A stretch of DNA of 33,863 nucleotides from Planctomycetota bacterium (lineage in GTDB: Bacteria > Planctomycetota > B15-G4 > SIAN01). The notes under the pieces are model-generated. The model had not been told where the DNA came from. It did no database searches and saw only the letters and a list, made by a program, of their open reading frames with translations. Below, piece after piece: positions 1 through 8,165 of the stretch. The stretch is taken from positions 1 through 33,863 of the forward strand of contig JAEUIC010000040.1 in NCBI GenBank assembly GCA_016795285.1, in the 5' to 3' direction. The position numbers were made by a program, and so were the translations under genes. Numbering within the stretch: the first letter of the stretch is position 1; the number at the start of each line of letters is the position of its first letter.

Positions 1-160
1 AGCTCGCGTTGACGCCGCGCCAGCTGCGCTCGACCCACTGCGCGTCGTCGCCGCCGAGCCCGAGCTCGCGGAAGATGCCGCAGCACGGCAGCAGCGCGAG
101 CAGCGCCACCGAGAGCAGCGCGCGCGCGCCGCTCGCCCACCGTCGTCCCGTCGATCGCAT
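1..160 (-). CDS. Putative lipoprotein/secreted protein, N-terminal part only
   Basis: Reading leftwards from an ATG at 160 gives an open frame that runs off the window edge. It has a basic N-terminus (MRSTGRRW), a hydrophobic stretch rich in Leu/Ala, and Cys-Cys-Gly around residues 26-28, so it looks like a signal peptide, possibly of lipoprotein type. The lipobox (LLPCC) is not canonical, so Sec-only export is also possible. A GAGGAG ribosome binding site lies about 8 nt before the ATG. It follows der in the same direction after 49 nt and may be its operon partner. About 53 residues are visible and no domain can be recognised. Confidence 0.55.
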   Translation of the reverse strand, partial: MRSTGRRWASGARALLSVALLALLPCCGIFRELGLGGDDAQWVERSWRGVNAS

Positions 161-209
161 CGAACGCTCCTCGATCAGGTTCCTGCCCGCTCGCCCCGCC
201 GCCGGGCGG

Positions 210-1538
210 TCACCGTTCGGCGACGTTCTTCACCCGTTCGCGCACGAGGAAGCGGATCGGGACCTCCTCGAAGTGGCCACCCTCGCGCAGCACGTTGCCG
301 AGCCACCGCTGGTACGGCGCGCTCACCAGCCGCGTCTCGTTGACGAACAGCACGATGGTCGGCGGCCGGATGTCGACCTGCGCCGCGTAGAAGATCTTGC
401 CGGTGCGCCCGCCCTTCACCGGCGGCGCCTTCCGTTCCATCGCGTCCTTGATCAGGCGCATCACGTCGCCGGTGCCGAGCCGCTTGCCCGCCTCGTCGTG
501 GAGGCCGAGCACGAGGTCGAGCGTCTCCTGCACGCGAACGTCCTGCGCAGCCGAGATGCAGGTGATCGGCGCGAAGGCGAGGAAGTCGAGGCGGTCGCGC
601 ACGTAGGCGCCGAACTGCTCGAAGTCCTTCTTCCCGTCGACGAGGTCCCACTTGGTCAGCACGATCACGAACGGCTTGCACGAGTCGAGCAGCAGCTTGG
701 CGATCGAGTGCTCGATGCGGCCGATCTCCTGCATCGCGTCGATCAGGAACAGCGCGACGTCGCAGCGGCGCACCGCCCGCTCGCTGCGCGCCTGCGCGTA
801 GAAGTCGGGGGAGCCGTCGACCGCGTTGGCGCGCCGCAGTCCGGCGGTGTCGACCACGATGCAGCGCCGCCCGCCGTGCTCGAACTTGAGGTCGACCGCG
901 TCGCGCGTCGTGCCCGGCACGTCGCTCACGATCATGCGATCGCTGCCGACGATGCGGTTGACCAGCGTGGACTTGCCCGCGTTGGTGCGGCCGACCACGG
1001 CGATGCGGACGACGTCGCCCTCGGCTTCGAGCTCCGGCGCGTCCTGCAGCAGCTCGAAGATCTTCTCGCGCAGTTCGCCGATGTTGCGGTTGGCGACGGT
1101 CGAGACGGCGAACGGCTCGCCGAAGCCGAGCTCGCAGAGTTCCGCTGCGGAGCGCTCGAAGGTCGCGTTGTCGGCCTTGTTGGCCACCAGCAGCATCGGC
1201 TTGCCGAGCTTGCGCAGCCGCGCCGCGATGGCGCGATCGGCGCCGGTCACCCCCTCCATCGCGTCGAGCACGAACAGCAGCAGCGCGGAGCCGCGCATCG
1301 CGAGCTCGATCTGCGCCTCGACCTCGTCCTCGAGGCCGAGCTTGTCGACCACGCCGATCCCGCCGGTGTCGACCAGCTCGCAGCGCCGCTCGTCGTGGCG
1401 CAGCTCGACGGAGACGCGATCGCGCGTCACCCCCGGGGTCGGATCGACGATCGCGACCCGCGAGCGGACGAGCGCGTTGAAGAGCGACGACTTGCCGACG
1501 TTCGGGCGGCCGACGATGGCGACGACGGGGAGCGACAT
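210..1538 (-). CDS. der: Ribosome biogenesis GTPase Der (EngA)
   Basis: Der is an essential double GTPase that acts in assembly of the 50S ribosomal subunit in the cytoplasm. The 442-residue protein has two tandem G domains: the first P-loop GRPNVGKS at residues 10-17 with DTGG and NKAD motifs, and the second P-loop GRTNAGKS at 183-190 with DTAG and TKWD motifs. A KH-like C-terminal domain follows (about residues 350-442). Length and order match the family. The ATG at 1538 gives the conserved N-terminus. It lies 24 nt downstream of queE on the same strand, so co-transcription is likely. Confidence 0.97.
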   Translation of the reverse strand: MSLPVVAIVGRPNVGKSSLFNALVRSRVAIVDPTPGVTRDRVSVELRHDERRCELVDTGGIGVVDKLGLEDEVEAQIELAMRGSALLLFVLDAMEGVTGADRAIAARLRKLGKPMLLVANKADNATFERSAAELCELGFGEPFAVSTVANRNIGELREKIFELLQDAPELEAEGDVVRIAVVGRTNAGKSTLVNRIVGSDRMIVSDVPGTTRDAVDLKFEHGGRRCIVVDTAGLRRANAVDGSPDFYAQARSERAVRRCDVALFLIDAMQEIGRIEHSIAKLLLDSCKPFVIVLTKWDLVDGKKDFEQFGAYVRDRLDFLAFAPITCISAAQDVRVQETLDLVLGLHDEAGKRLGTGDVMRLIKDAMERKAPPVKGGRTGKIFYAAQVDIRPPTIVLFVNETRLVSAPYQRWLGNVLREGGHFEEVPIRFLVRERVKNVAER

Positions 1539-1562
1539 GGCTTCAACACCTTCGCGGCTGCC

Positions 1563-2312
1563 TCACGGCAGGCGCAGGAACTTGTGAGTCTGCGGGATGA
1601 CGCGGACGTCGGCGAGATGGCTCGCCACCGCGTCGTGGCATGCGTTCAGCAAGGCGAACAGCAGTTCCGGGGCGCCGCCGTGGCGCGGCGTCTCGGGCTG
1701 CAGGATGAACGGGATCGTGCGATCCTCTTCGGCGACCAGCGCCGCGAGGCGGCCGAGCTCGGCGACGTCGGTGGTCGGGCCGATGATCGCCTTGGCGCAG
1801 CGCCCGACGCCGCGCGACGCCCGCAGGAAGGCGCGATGCTCCTCCGTGCGGTCGCCCTCGTGCGCGACGCTGTCGAGCTTCAAGTCGAAGGCGACCCACT
1901 CGAGATGCGGCCGCAGGCGCTCCATCGCGGCGGCGTGCACGCCCGCCGTCTCGAGGTGGCGCGGCCGTGGGGCGAGGCGCGGCGCGAGCGCGACCAGGAA
2001 CTCGACCTGCTCGAGCGGCTCGCCGCCGGTGAAGGAGATCCAGCAGCGGCGCGACGGGTCGAGCTCGTCCACGGCCGCGACCACGTCCTCGACCGTGAGA
2101 GGGTTCTTCTGGCGCCGCGGCGAGCCATCGGCCGCCAGCAAGCCCTGGAACTCCGCCCACTCGGTGCGGACCAGCGCCTTCGGCGTGTCGCAGAAGCGAC
2201 AGCGCAACGAGCAACCGGCCATCCGCACGAAGAGCGTCTTCGTGCCGACCGTGCTCCCTTCGCCCTGGAACGAGACGAAGAGCTCCTGCAGATGGCCGAC
2301 GGGCGCAACCAC
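1563..2312 (-). CDS. queE: 7-carboxy-7-deazaguanine synthase QueE (radical SAM)
   Basis: QueE is a radical SAM enzyme that converts 6-carboxytetrahydropterin to 7-carboxy-7-deazaguanine, the third step of queuosine/preQ0 synthesis. The 249-residue protein starts with the typical substrate-binding region (FVSFQGEGS, residues 12-20). The 4Fe-4S motif is C34-x3-C38-x2-C41 in GCSLRCRFCDT. A SAM-binding FTGGEPL follows near residue 115. The start is a GTG at 2312 with only a weak ribosome binding site, chosen because the conserved N-terminus begins about 8 residues later. No other queuosine gene is in the window. der follows directly. Confidence 0.93.
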   Translation of the reverse strand: MVAPVGHLQELFVSFQGEGSTVGTKTLFVRMAGCSLRCRFCDTPKALVRTEWAEFQGLLAADGSPRRQKNPLTVEDVVAAVDELDPSRRCWISFTGGEPLEQVEFLVALAPRLAPRPRHLETAGVHAAAMERLRPHLEWVAFDLKLDSVAHEGDRTEEHRAFLRASRGVGRCAKAIIGPTTDVAELGRLAALVAEEDRTIPFILQPETPRHGGAPELLFALLNACHDAVASHLADVRVIPQTHKFLRLP

Positions 2313-2390
2313 GTGGAACCGATCCCGGCGGCGAAGCGGTGGCGACGGCTCCGCGCCGCCACGAGAGCGGAGCGGGAGCGCGCCGACCGC

Positions 2391-2675
2391 TTACTTGCCG
2401 CCCTTCGCCGCCGGCTTGGCGGCCGCAGCCTTCGCGGCCGGCGCCGCCTTCGCGTCGGCCGCCTTGCCGTCGGCCGCACCCGCAGCAGCTTCCTTCTTCG
2501 GGCCCTTCGCCGCCTTCACCTTGAGGCGCGTCTTCACCTTCGGCAGCCCGAAGACCGAGCGGCCGTCCGCGAACTTGCCGTCCTCCTCGAGCTTCATCAC
2601 GCGCTCGAGGCGCTTCCAGACGTTGCGGGAACGCGTCATGCTCGACTTGACGCGCAGGCTCTTGTGGATCGTCAT
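2391..2675 (-). CDS. Small basic protein, TIGR04137-like (PVC superphylum)
   Basis: The 94-residue protein has a core (residues 1-50) that resembles from memory the small basic protein family of Chlamydiae, Verrucomicrobia and Planctomycetes. The shared pattern is SL+xKS near the start, then RxRNVxxRxER, a KLxEDGKF segment and a VFGLPKVKTR motif. The role of the family is unknown to me, although nucleic-acid or ribosome association is plausible from its charge. Residues 51-94 form a low-complexity Lys/Ala/Gly tail like those of histone H1-type proteins. A GGAG lies about 11 nt before the ATG. It is separated from queE by 78 nt. Confidence 0.72.
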   Translation of the reverse strand: MTIHKSLRVKSSMTRSRNVWKRLERVMKLEEDGKFADGRSVFGLPKVKTRLKVKAAKGPKKEAAAGAADGKAADAKAAPAAKAAAAKPAAKGGK

Positions 2676-2789
2676 CGTCGCGTGCTCTCCGTCAGCCCGC
2701 AGCGCGCCTGCTGCGGATTCGCGCGCAGGCCAAGCGGCGGCCTGGGGCTCGACTGCTTCTTCGACTGCCTCGTGTGCTTCGACCGTCTC

Positions 2790-3755
2790 TTACTTCTTGA
2801 ACTTCTTCACGTACGCCTTCGCGAAGCTGCCGCCGAGCCCGCGCACCTCGGCGAGCACCTTCAGCAACTGCGCGTCCTGTTCCGACGTCGCCGGCCCGAT
2901 GCGCAGCAGAGCCTCGCTCTCCTGCCGATCCGCCGCGCAAAGCTGGATCTTCATCCCGGGGAACTTCTCGGCGAAGTCCGCCCCGAACGCTTTGGCGAGT
3001 CGCTGGCGCTCCAGCCCCCACCGCTGCTTCCAGTCCTTGCGTCGCGCGTCATTCAGCTTCTCGCTGCCAGCGAGGACCCAGAACTCGACGTCCGCAGGCG
3101 CGGGCGCCGATTCCGTTCCCGAGCGAGTTCCACCGGCCGCCGAAGCGGCGTCCCGTCCCGCCGGATCGGCCGCGGCAGTTTCCGATCCGGTCACGCCGTC
3201 GCCGGCGCGCTCGCTCGGAATCCGCCAGCGTTCGAACCGCTGGAGCGGGGTGGAGCCCTCTCCCGACGCGCTGTTTGGCGCGAAGGGCCAGAAGCGGAAA
3301 GCATAGGCGCCGCCCACGAAGAGCACCAGTGCCGTGAGGAGGACGGCCACGGAGCGAAGCGACCAGGCGCCCATGCCGCCCGCGCCCGCCCCCTTCGCCG
3401 CCCAGTCGCGACGGGCTGTCTCGACCGCACGGGAGACCGCCGAGCGACCCGGCGCCGCTTCGGTCTCCTGCTCGCCACGTTCCGGCTCGGCGGGCGCCGC
3501 CTCGACAGCGGCACGCTCGCGCGCGGGAGCGGCCTTGCGCTTCTGTGCCGCGACGTCGGACGGCGAAGTGACATGGGCGCCGCGGTTGCCGGAGACCAGT
3601 TCGCGAGCGCGCTCGAGGTAGGCCCCCTTCAACCCGCGTCGCGACGCCTCGGCGAGCCCTTCATGGGCCGCGCCGGCCTGCGCCCCCTCGTCGCGCGTCT
3701 GGAACGCGCGACCGCTCTCCCGAAAGATCTCGAGCGGGTGCTTGTGACCCCGCAT
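2790..3755 (-). CDS. Single-pass membrane protein with C-terminal SPOR-like region
   Basis: I chose the ATG at 3755 because GGGGGAG sits about 7 nt upstream. An in-frame ATG at 3800 has no ribosome binding site. The 321-residue product has a cytoplasmic N-terminal part with a basic/acidic Ala-rich linker, one transmembrane helix at about residues 133-155, a low-complexity linker, and a C-terminal region (about 240-321) with the look of a SPOR domain: a beta-type FWVLAGS segment, a helix, and a second half ending near GGSFAKAYVKKFKK. SPOR domains bind denuded peptidoglycan glycan strands. The assignment rests on pattern only. It may be a cell-envelope or division-related protein, but its family is not clearly recognised. 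Confidence 0.7.
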   Translation of the reverse strand: MRGHKHPLEIFRESGRAFQTRDEGAQAGAAHEGLAEASRRGLKGAYLERARELVSGNRGAHVTSPSDVAAQKRKAAPARERAAVEAAPAEPERGEQETEAAPGRSAVSRAVETARRDWAAKGAGAGGMGAWSLRSVAVLLTALVLFVGGAYAFRFWPFAPNSASGEGSTPLQRFERWRIPSERAGDGVTGSETAAADPAGRDAASAAGGTRSGTESAPAPADVEFWVLAGSEKLNDARRKDWKQRWGLERQRLAKAFGADFAEKFPGMKIQLCAADRQESEALLRIGPATSEQDAQLLKVLAEVRGLGGSFAKAYVKKFKK

Positions 3756-3896
3756 ACGTGGCTCCCCCACCACGGGACGACGTGGCATGCAGCTTCCCAT
3801 CCCGATGCACAGGGTCGATTCCGGCGAGCGCCGGACCGAGCAACGCGACCACCGCCTTTGGCGCGCGCTGCACCTCCACCGTGGATGACGGCGCGA

Positions 3897-3902
3897 ATTA
3901 TC
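3897..3902 (-). promoter_or_regulatory. Candidate -10 element (GATAAT) upstream of the SPOR-like gene
   Basis: On the minus strand GATAAT stands out in a very GC-rich spacer between the CxxxxCC protein gene and the SPOR-like gene. It would give a leader of about 135 nt. No convincing -35 was seen. Apart from this, the 165-nt spacer 3756-3920 shows only the strong ribosome binding site at its downstream end. Confidence 0.3.
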
Positions 3903-3920
3903 GGGCCGCGCGCGCGCGCG

Positions 3921-4397
3921 TCAACGAGCCGTTCGCGCCATTTCCACGAGTTCGGCCACGCGGCGCACGAACGGCGCGTAGAGGTAGCGCGCGCCGTTCG
4001 CCACGTGGAGCTGCTTCAGTCGCGCGTGGTAGCGCTCCGACAGCTCCGCGAGCGCCTCCGCCTTGCTCTCGTCGCAGAAGTAGACGCGACAGCCGAGCGG
4101 CCGGCCATCGCGCGCGGTGCAGAGCCCCTCCACCCACCACGGGCAGAGCTGCGCATCGCGCGCGGCGCGCAGCGGCGTGGCTGCCGCGAGGTGCGCGAGT
4201 TCAAGATCGGTGGAAAAGAGGGTGAGACCGGACGCCGGGAAGTTGCAGCAGCGGCCCGACAACTCGCAACGCGGAGCGAGCGCCGCAAGCTCCGCCTCGA
4301 GCTCGCGATAGAGCTCCCGCAATCCCGCCAACGCGGCCGCGGAGTACTCCTCGAGCGGCCCCCCCTTCGGCCCCACCGGCGGGGGCGCGTCGCTCAT
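3921..4397 (-). CDS. CxxxxCC zinc/iron-chelating domain protein (YkgJ-like)
   Basis: The 158-residue protein carries the cysteine pattern of the YkgJ/CxxxxCC family, predicted to chelate zinc or an iron-sulfur cluster. Seven cysteines are clustered: C44, C50 and C51 (in SGRCCNF), C85, C93, C103 and C108 (in LGCRVYFC). The function of the family is not established. Its ATG overlaps the stop of the upstream kinase gene by 4 nt (ATGA), so translation is probably coupled to it. A role in redox or metal sensing alongside the kinase is possible but is inference only. Confidence 0.82.
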   Translation of the reverse strand: MSDAPPPVGPKGGPLEEYSAAALAGLRELYRELEAELAALAPRCELSGRCCNFPASGLTLFSTDLELAHLAAATPLRAARDAQLCPWWVEGLCTARDGRPLGCRVYFCDESKAEALAELSERYHARLKQLHVANGARYLYAPFVRRVAELVEMARTAR

Positions 4398-5551
4398 CGC
4401 GGCTTGCGCCGCCGGACGATCGGCGCGATCGGCCGGCGCTCGGGCGGCAGCTCCTCGAACCCCTCGTGCGGCGCGAACGGCTTCTTCAGCTCGGCATCGC
4501 GGCCGTCGGCGCGGAACTCGAGGGTCTTCTTGCCGCGGATCTGCTCCTCGATGTCGGCGATCAGCTCGTCGGGCGTCTGGTACCGCACCTCGCGCTCCTT
4601 CGCCATCATCTTCTCGATGAAGTAGTGCATGTGCGGCGAGATCTTGCGGCTCTTCAGCACCTCCGAGGAGAGCGACGCGAGGATCTGCGCCGCGAGCACC
4701 TCCTGGTTGTCCTGCCCGGTGAAGGGGAGTTCGCCCACCACCAGCTGGTAGAGCGTCGCGCCGAGCGAGTAGATGTCGCTGCGCACGTCGACGTCGGTCT
4801 GGCCGCGCGCCTGCTCCGGCGAGATGTAGGCGACCGTCCCGACCGTCGTCTCGGCGGCCGCGGGACTGGGGCTGCCCCCCTCCGCGGGCGCCTCCCCCAT
4901 GCTCGAGGCGAAGCCGAGGTCGATCAGCTTCACCTCGTTGCGCGCGGTGATCAGCACGTTCGCCGGCTTCACGTCGCGATGGACCACGCCGTTCTGCGCG
5001 AGGTAGCGCAGCGCCCGCGCCACCTGGAGGACGATGTAGAGCGCCTGGTCCTCGTCGAACGACTGGCCGTCCTTCAGCAGCTCCTGGAGCGAGCGGCCGG
5101 CGACGAACTCCTGCAGGAAAACCATCCGCCCCTGGAAGGCGCCGACCTTCTCGCCGGCGACGACGTTCTCGTGCTTCAGCCCGATCAGCAGCTTCGCCTC
5201 GCGCAGGAACGCCGCCTTCGCCTTCGGATCGCCCTCGAGCTCGCGGCGCAGCACCTTGATGGCGACGGTCCGCCCCGACTTCTTCTCCTTCGCCTCGACG
5301 ACGATCGCCGTGCCGCCGCGCCCCGCCACCCGCTGCACGTCGAAGCCGGGCAGCTCAGGGACGTCCTCGCACTCGACGCGGCGCAGGAAGTCGAGCCGCT
5401 CGCGGGTGAAGTGCCCCTTGGCGATGGCCAGCTCGAGCGGCTTCTTCTTCTGCGCCTGCGCCTCGCGCATCAGCGATTCGACGGCCGCGCGATCGAGCAC
5501 GCCACGCAGGACGAGCTGCGCGAGCAGCTTCAAGTCTTCGGAGTCGCCCAT
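4394..5551 (-). CDS. Serine/threonine protein kinase, cytoplasmic
   Basis: This is a Hanks-type kinase of 385 residues from the ATG at 5551. The N-terminal about 65 residues form a helical region. The kinase domain follows: a degenerate glycine loop (GRGGTA, 78-81), VAIK lysine (K99), catalytic loop HRDVKPAN (191-198), DLG in place of DFG (211-213) and APE-like ISPEQA (243-248), then the YSLGATLYQLVVGELPF signature. No transmembrane helix or extracellular sensor domain is present, unlike many PknB-type kinases. The C-terminus is charged. The open frame extends upstream to 5743, but those residues look like translated spacer. It is co-translated with the CxxxxCC gene. Confidence 0.92.
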   Translation of the reverse strand: MGDSEDLKLLAQLVLRGVLDRAAVESLMREAQAQKKKPLELAIAKGHFTRERLDFLRRVECEDVPELPGFDVQRVAGRGGTAIVVEAKEKKSGRTVAIKVLRRELEGDPKAKAAFLREAKLLIGLKHENVVAGEKVGAFQGRMVFLQEFVAGRSLQELLKDGQSFDEDQALYIVLQVARALRYLAQNGVVHRDVKPANVLITARNEVKLIDLGFASSMGEAPAEGGSPSPAAAETTVGTVAYISPEQARGQTDVDVRSDIYSLGATLYQLVVGELPFTGQDNQEVLAAQILASLSSEVLKSRKISPHMHYFIEKMMAKEREVRYQTPDELIADIEEQIRGKKTLEFRADGRDAELKKPFAPHEGFEELPPERRPIAPIVRRRKPR

Positions 5552-5856
5552 GAGATCCGCTGCGAGGGGGGTTCTGAGGTCGCGCGCCGCCTTCGCGAGC
5601 GGGCGCGGCACCCGGCGGGAGGGCGCTGACCTGCGGCCGCGGCGAGCGACGACGGTGCGGAGTGTACCACCCGCCTCGCGCCGTGCCGGGGCGCCATGCG
5701 GAGAGTTATTCGGCTCGCGACCTTTCGCCGACCCCTCCCTCAATCGCTCGCGCGCGCCCCGTCGAAAGGGCGGGACGATGTCGGAGCAGGACTCGGGATG
5801 CCGCCGGCGTGGCGGAGGCGACCGGTCCAGCGCCGCTCATGTGGGGAGCCGGCAAC
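5552..5856. other. Divergent intergenic region between kinase and Clp-like ATPase genes
   Basis: About 305 nt separate the two start codons. For the kinase, TACACT on the minus strand at 5661-5666 is a plausible -10, giving a leader of about 100 nt. For the ATPase no clear promoter was found; TTATTC near 5706 is a weak candidate. A 7-bp inverted repeat (CCTTTCG at 5721-5727 and CGAAAGG at 5763-5769) flanks a 35-nt GC-rich spacer and may fold in the ATPase leader. The plus frame stays open through 5662-5856, but its translation is Arg/Pro-rich and unlike a protein domain. Confidence 0.45.
5661..5666 (-). promoter_or_regulatory. Candidate -10 element (TACACT) for the kinase gene
   Basis: On the minus strand, TACACT in the context GGTGGTACACTCCGC lies about 110 nt before the kinase ATG at 5551. 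It fits the TAnnnT pattern of other candidate -10 sites in this window. No clear -35 element is visible. Confidence 0.35.
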
Positions 5857-7272
5857 GTGACACGCAGCGTCGACTGCAACGTGATCCTCAAGTACTGCGA
5901 GATCCTCGACGAGTTCGTCAAGGTCCGCGTCTTCACCGAGGAAGACATCACCGAGCTGCTGAAGGTCCGCGAGACCCCCAACCGCAACGCCTACCAGCAG
6001 CTGATCGTGACTGCCTGCGTGGTCAACTTCCACGACGAGGTGGTGCCGCTCTTCAAGAAGCAGAACCGCGTCTACAAGGCGGCGGCGCTCGAGGAGCTGC
6101 TCTACCAGATCTGCGTCGAGGTCAACCCGCAGCTCGAGATCCACCAGGTCGCGCTGCCGCTGCAGGGCGACGGCATGCAGAGCGGCCACCTCCACCTGCT
6201 CGCCACGCCCGGCCTGAAGAACCAGAAGGAGTCGAAGCGCGACCTCGACCGCGTCGAGGGCGAGCTGCGCAAGGCGATCATCGGCCAGGACGCCGCCATC
6301 GACGCGGTGGTGAAGTCGTTCCGCAAGGCGGCCGCGGGCATCAAGGACCCGCGCCGGCCGATCGGCGTCTTCCTGCTGGTCGGCTCGACCGGCACCGGCA
6401 AGACCGAGCTGGCCAAGATGGCCGCTCGCCACCTGTTCGGCGACCCGACCCGCCTCGTGCGGATCGACTGCAGCGAGTACGCGCTGCCGCACGAGTACGC
6501 CAAGCTGATCGGCGCGCCGCCCGGCTACGTCGGCCACAACGAGGGCGGCCAGCTCACCGAGCAGATGAAGGACAAGAAGGCGGGCGTCGTCCTCTTCGAC
6601 GAGATCGAGAAGGCGCACAAGAAGGTCCACAACCTGCTGCTGCAGATCATGGACGAGGGGTTCCTCACCGACAGCAAGGGGCAGCTCGTCCCGTTCAACA
6701 AGAGCTTCATCCTGCTGACCTCGAACGTCGGCGTCGACGAGATCGCCGCCATCCGAAACCGCGTCGGCTTCGACTGGCGGCAGCGCGAGCAGGTCGCCCG
6801 CGACGACGCGAAGGAAGCGACGCTCGAGGCGATGAAGCACGCCTTCCGGCCCGAGTTCATCAACCGCCTCGACGGCGTGCTGGTGTTCAACGCGCTCACC
6901 GAGCAGGACTGCGTCCGCATCGCGCGCAACCAGCTCGCGCAGGTGGCGAGCTACCTGAAGCTCTCCGGCATCGAGCTCGACTACGCGCCGGGCGTCGCGC
7001 GCCGCGTCGCCCGCATCGGCTTCAACCCCGACTACGGCGCCCGCGAGCTGCGCCGCATCATCCAGAACGAGATCGAGGAGCCGCTCTCCGAGCAGATCCT
7101 CGGCGGCCAGTTCCGCGCCGGCGATCGCGTGCGCATCGTGACGCGCGGCGAGCGGTTCGGCGCGCAGCGGATCGGCCGCCAGCGGCCGGCGCGCGCGCCG
7201 GTGGTCGAGCCGACGCCGCAGGACGCGCAGGACGAGTCGCACCACCACGCCGGCGAGGGGCCGACCGCCTGA
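5857..7272 (+). CDS. Single-ring Hsp100/Clp-like AAA+ ATPase with ClpP-type docking loop
   Basis: The 471-residue protein (from GTG 5857, with GGGGAG about 8 nt upstream; an ATG at 5839 lacks a ribosome binding site) has one AAA+ module matching the second ring of ClpB/ClpC. Motifs are: Walker A GSTGTGKT (176-183), pore loop GYVG (223-226), Walker B LFDEIEKAH (246-254), FRPEFINR arginine-finger region (330-337) and sensor 2 YGAREL (393-398). A VGF tripeptide (303-305) sits where ClpC carries its ClpP-binding loop. The first AAA+ ring and the Clp_N repeats are absent. In their place is an about 130-residue helical N-terminal domain that I do not recognise. It probably unfolds proteins in the cytoplasm, possibly for ClpP. 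Confidence 0.88.
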   Translation: MTRSVDCNVILKYCEILDEFVKVRVFTEEDITELLKVRETPNRNAYQQLIVTACVVNFHDEVVPLFKKQNRVYKAAALEELLYQICVEVNPQLEIHQVALPLQGDGMQSGHLHLLATPGLKNQKESKRDLDRVEGELRKAIIGQDAAIDAVVKSFRKAAAGIKDPRRPIGVFLLVGSTGTGKTELAKMAARHLFGDPTRLVRIDCSEYALPHEYAKLIGAPPGYVGHNEGGQLTEQMKDKKAGVVLFDEIEKAHKKVHNLLLQIMDEGFLTDSKGQLVPFNKSFILLTSNVGVDEIAAIRNRVGFDWRQREQVARDDAKEATLEAMKHAFRPEFINRLDGVLVFNALTEQDCVRIARNQLAQVASYLKLSGIELDYAPGVARRVARIGFNPDYGARELRRIIQNEIEEPLSEQILGGQFRAGDRVRIVTRGERFGAQRIGRQRPARAPVVEPTPQDAQDESHHHAGEGPTA

Positions 7273-7288
7273 GCGACGCGCCCCGGGC

Positions 7289-7294
7289 TATGCT
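7289..7294 (+). promoter_or_regulatory. Candidate -10 element (TATGCT) for the gene at 7349
   Basis: TATGCT in the context GGGCTATGCTCGC lies 54 nt before the TTG start at 7349, just after the ATPase stop codon. It resembles the GGCTAnnnT sites elsewhere in the window. No -35 was recognised. Confidence 0.35.
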
Positions 7295-7348
7295 CGCGCC
7301 CTCGATCCGCCGCCGCGGCCCCGCGCCGCCGGTCCCGAGGAGCGATCC

Positions 7349-8158
7349 TTGCTGCGCGCCGCCTTCGTCTTCGCCTCCCTCCTGCTCGCCCCGTTGCCGC
7401 CGCAGGCCCCGCCCGCCGGCGGCCGCCCGCCAGCCGCGCTCGACAGCGAGCCGAGCGACGCCGCCGCCATCGGCTTCCTCACCACCGTCGTCGACCAGCG
7501 GGTCTACTCGCTCGAGAGCGTCGGCGCCGTGCGCCTCACCTCCAAGGTGAAGGCGACCTTCGAGGTGACCGACCCGCTCTCGAAGCGTCCGTCGCAGAGC
7601 CTCGAGCTCGACGTCACCTTCGACTACCTGACCGGCGCCACCACCTGCAAGCCGAGCCCACCGCCCGCCGACCTCGACCTCGAGCAGCAGAAGCAGCGCT
7701 ACGAGGTGGTGGTGCTGGCGAGCTCCGCCGCGCAGAACTGCTTCTCCCTCAAGCCGTCGCGCAGCGCCAACGGCTGGAAGGTGAAGTTCGTGCAGGACGG
7801 CGAGGCGGTCCGCCTCGACTACTCGCCGCGCAATCCGGCCGGCCTGGTCGAGAGCTTCTCCGAGTGGCTGCGGCTCGACGGCACGCCGCTGCGCCGCCGC
7901 ATCGTCTCGCGCGTGCCGAGCAACGGCGTGCTCACCACCGCGACGCAGGAGATCGCCTTCGACTACGAGGAGGTCGAGAAGCGCCTGCTGCTGAAGGAGC
8001 TGCGGCCGATCGAGACCGCGACCGCGCGCACGGGCTACCGCTTCGAGTACCTGACGCGCGAAGGGCTCCATTGCCTCTCGAAGGTGGTGCAGGAGGAGAC
8101 TGGCTGGCGCCTCACGCTCGACTTCAACACGAAGGTCGAGCTGGCGGCGAAGCGCTGA
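7349..8158 (+). CDS. Secreted protein of unknown function
   Basis: The 269-residue product begins at a TTG with GAGGAG 6 nt upstream, a good reason to accept this rare start. The N-terminus (LRAAFVFASLLLAPL) is a signal peptide, followed by a Pro/Ala-rich stretch. The mature part alternates beta-like segments with several charged regions, and has two cysteines, in ATTCKPS and in QNCFSL. No family is recognised. It lies 7 nt upstream of the parvulin-type gene, so the two probably share a transcript and could be envelope partners. Confidence 0.75.
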   Translation: MLRAAFVFASLLLAPLPPQAPPAGGRPPAALDSEPSDAAAIGFLTTVVDQRVYSLESVGAVRLTSKVKATFEVTDPLSKRPSQSLELDVTFDYLTGATTCKPSPPPADLDLEQQKQRYEVVVLASSAAQNCFSLKPSRSANGWKVKFVQDGEAVRLDYSPRNPAGLVESFSEWLRLDGTPLRRRIVSRVPSNGVLTTATQEIAFDYEEVEKRLLLKELRPIETATARTGYRFEYLTREGLHCLSKVVQEETGWRLTLDFNTKVELAAKR

Positions 8159-8165
8159 GCCGCCG

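Noticed and set aside
2726..2744. Hairpin CAGGCC-7 nt-GGCCTG between the SPOR-like gene and the small basic protein gene
   Set aside because: It has no T-run and lies in an ordinary GC-rich spacer; not enough to call a terminator.
3756..3800. Longer N-terminus of the SPOR-like protein from ATG 3800
   Set aside because: No ribosome binding site precedes it, whereas the ATG at 3755 has a strong one at ideal spacing.
9..4625. Very long open plus-strand frame (1538 codons) opposite der, queE, the SPOR-like protein and the CxxxxCC protein genes
   Set aside because: It crosses several genes that are clearly coding on the minus strand, and its translation is Arg/Leu/Ala/Glu low complexity. In DNA this GC-rich, stop codons are rare in antisense frames.
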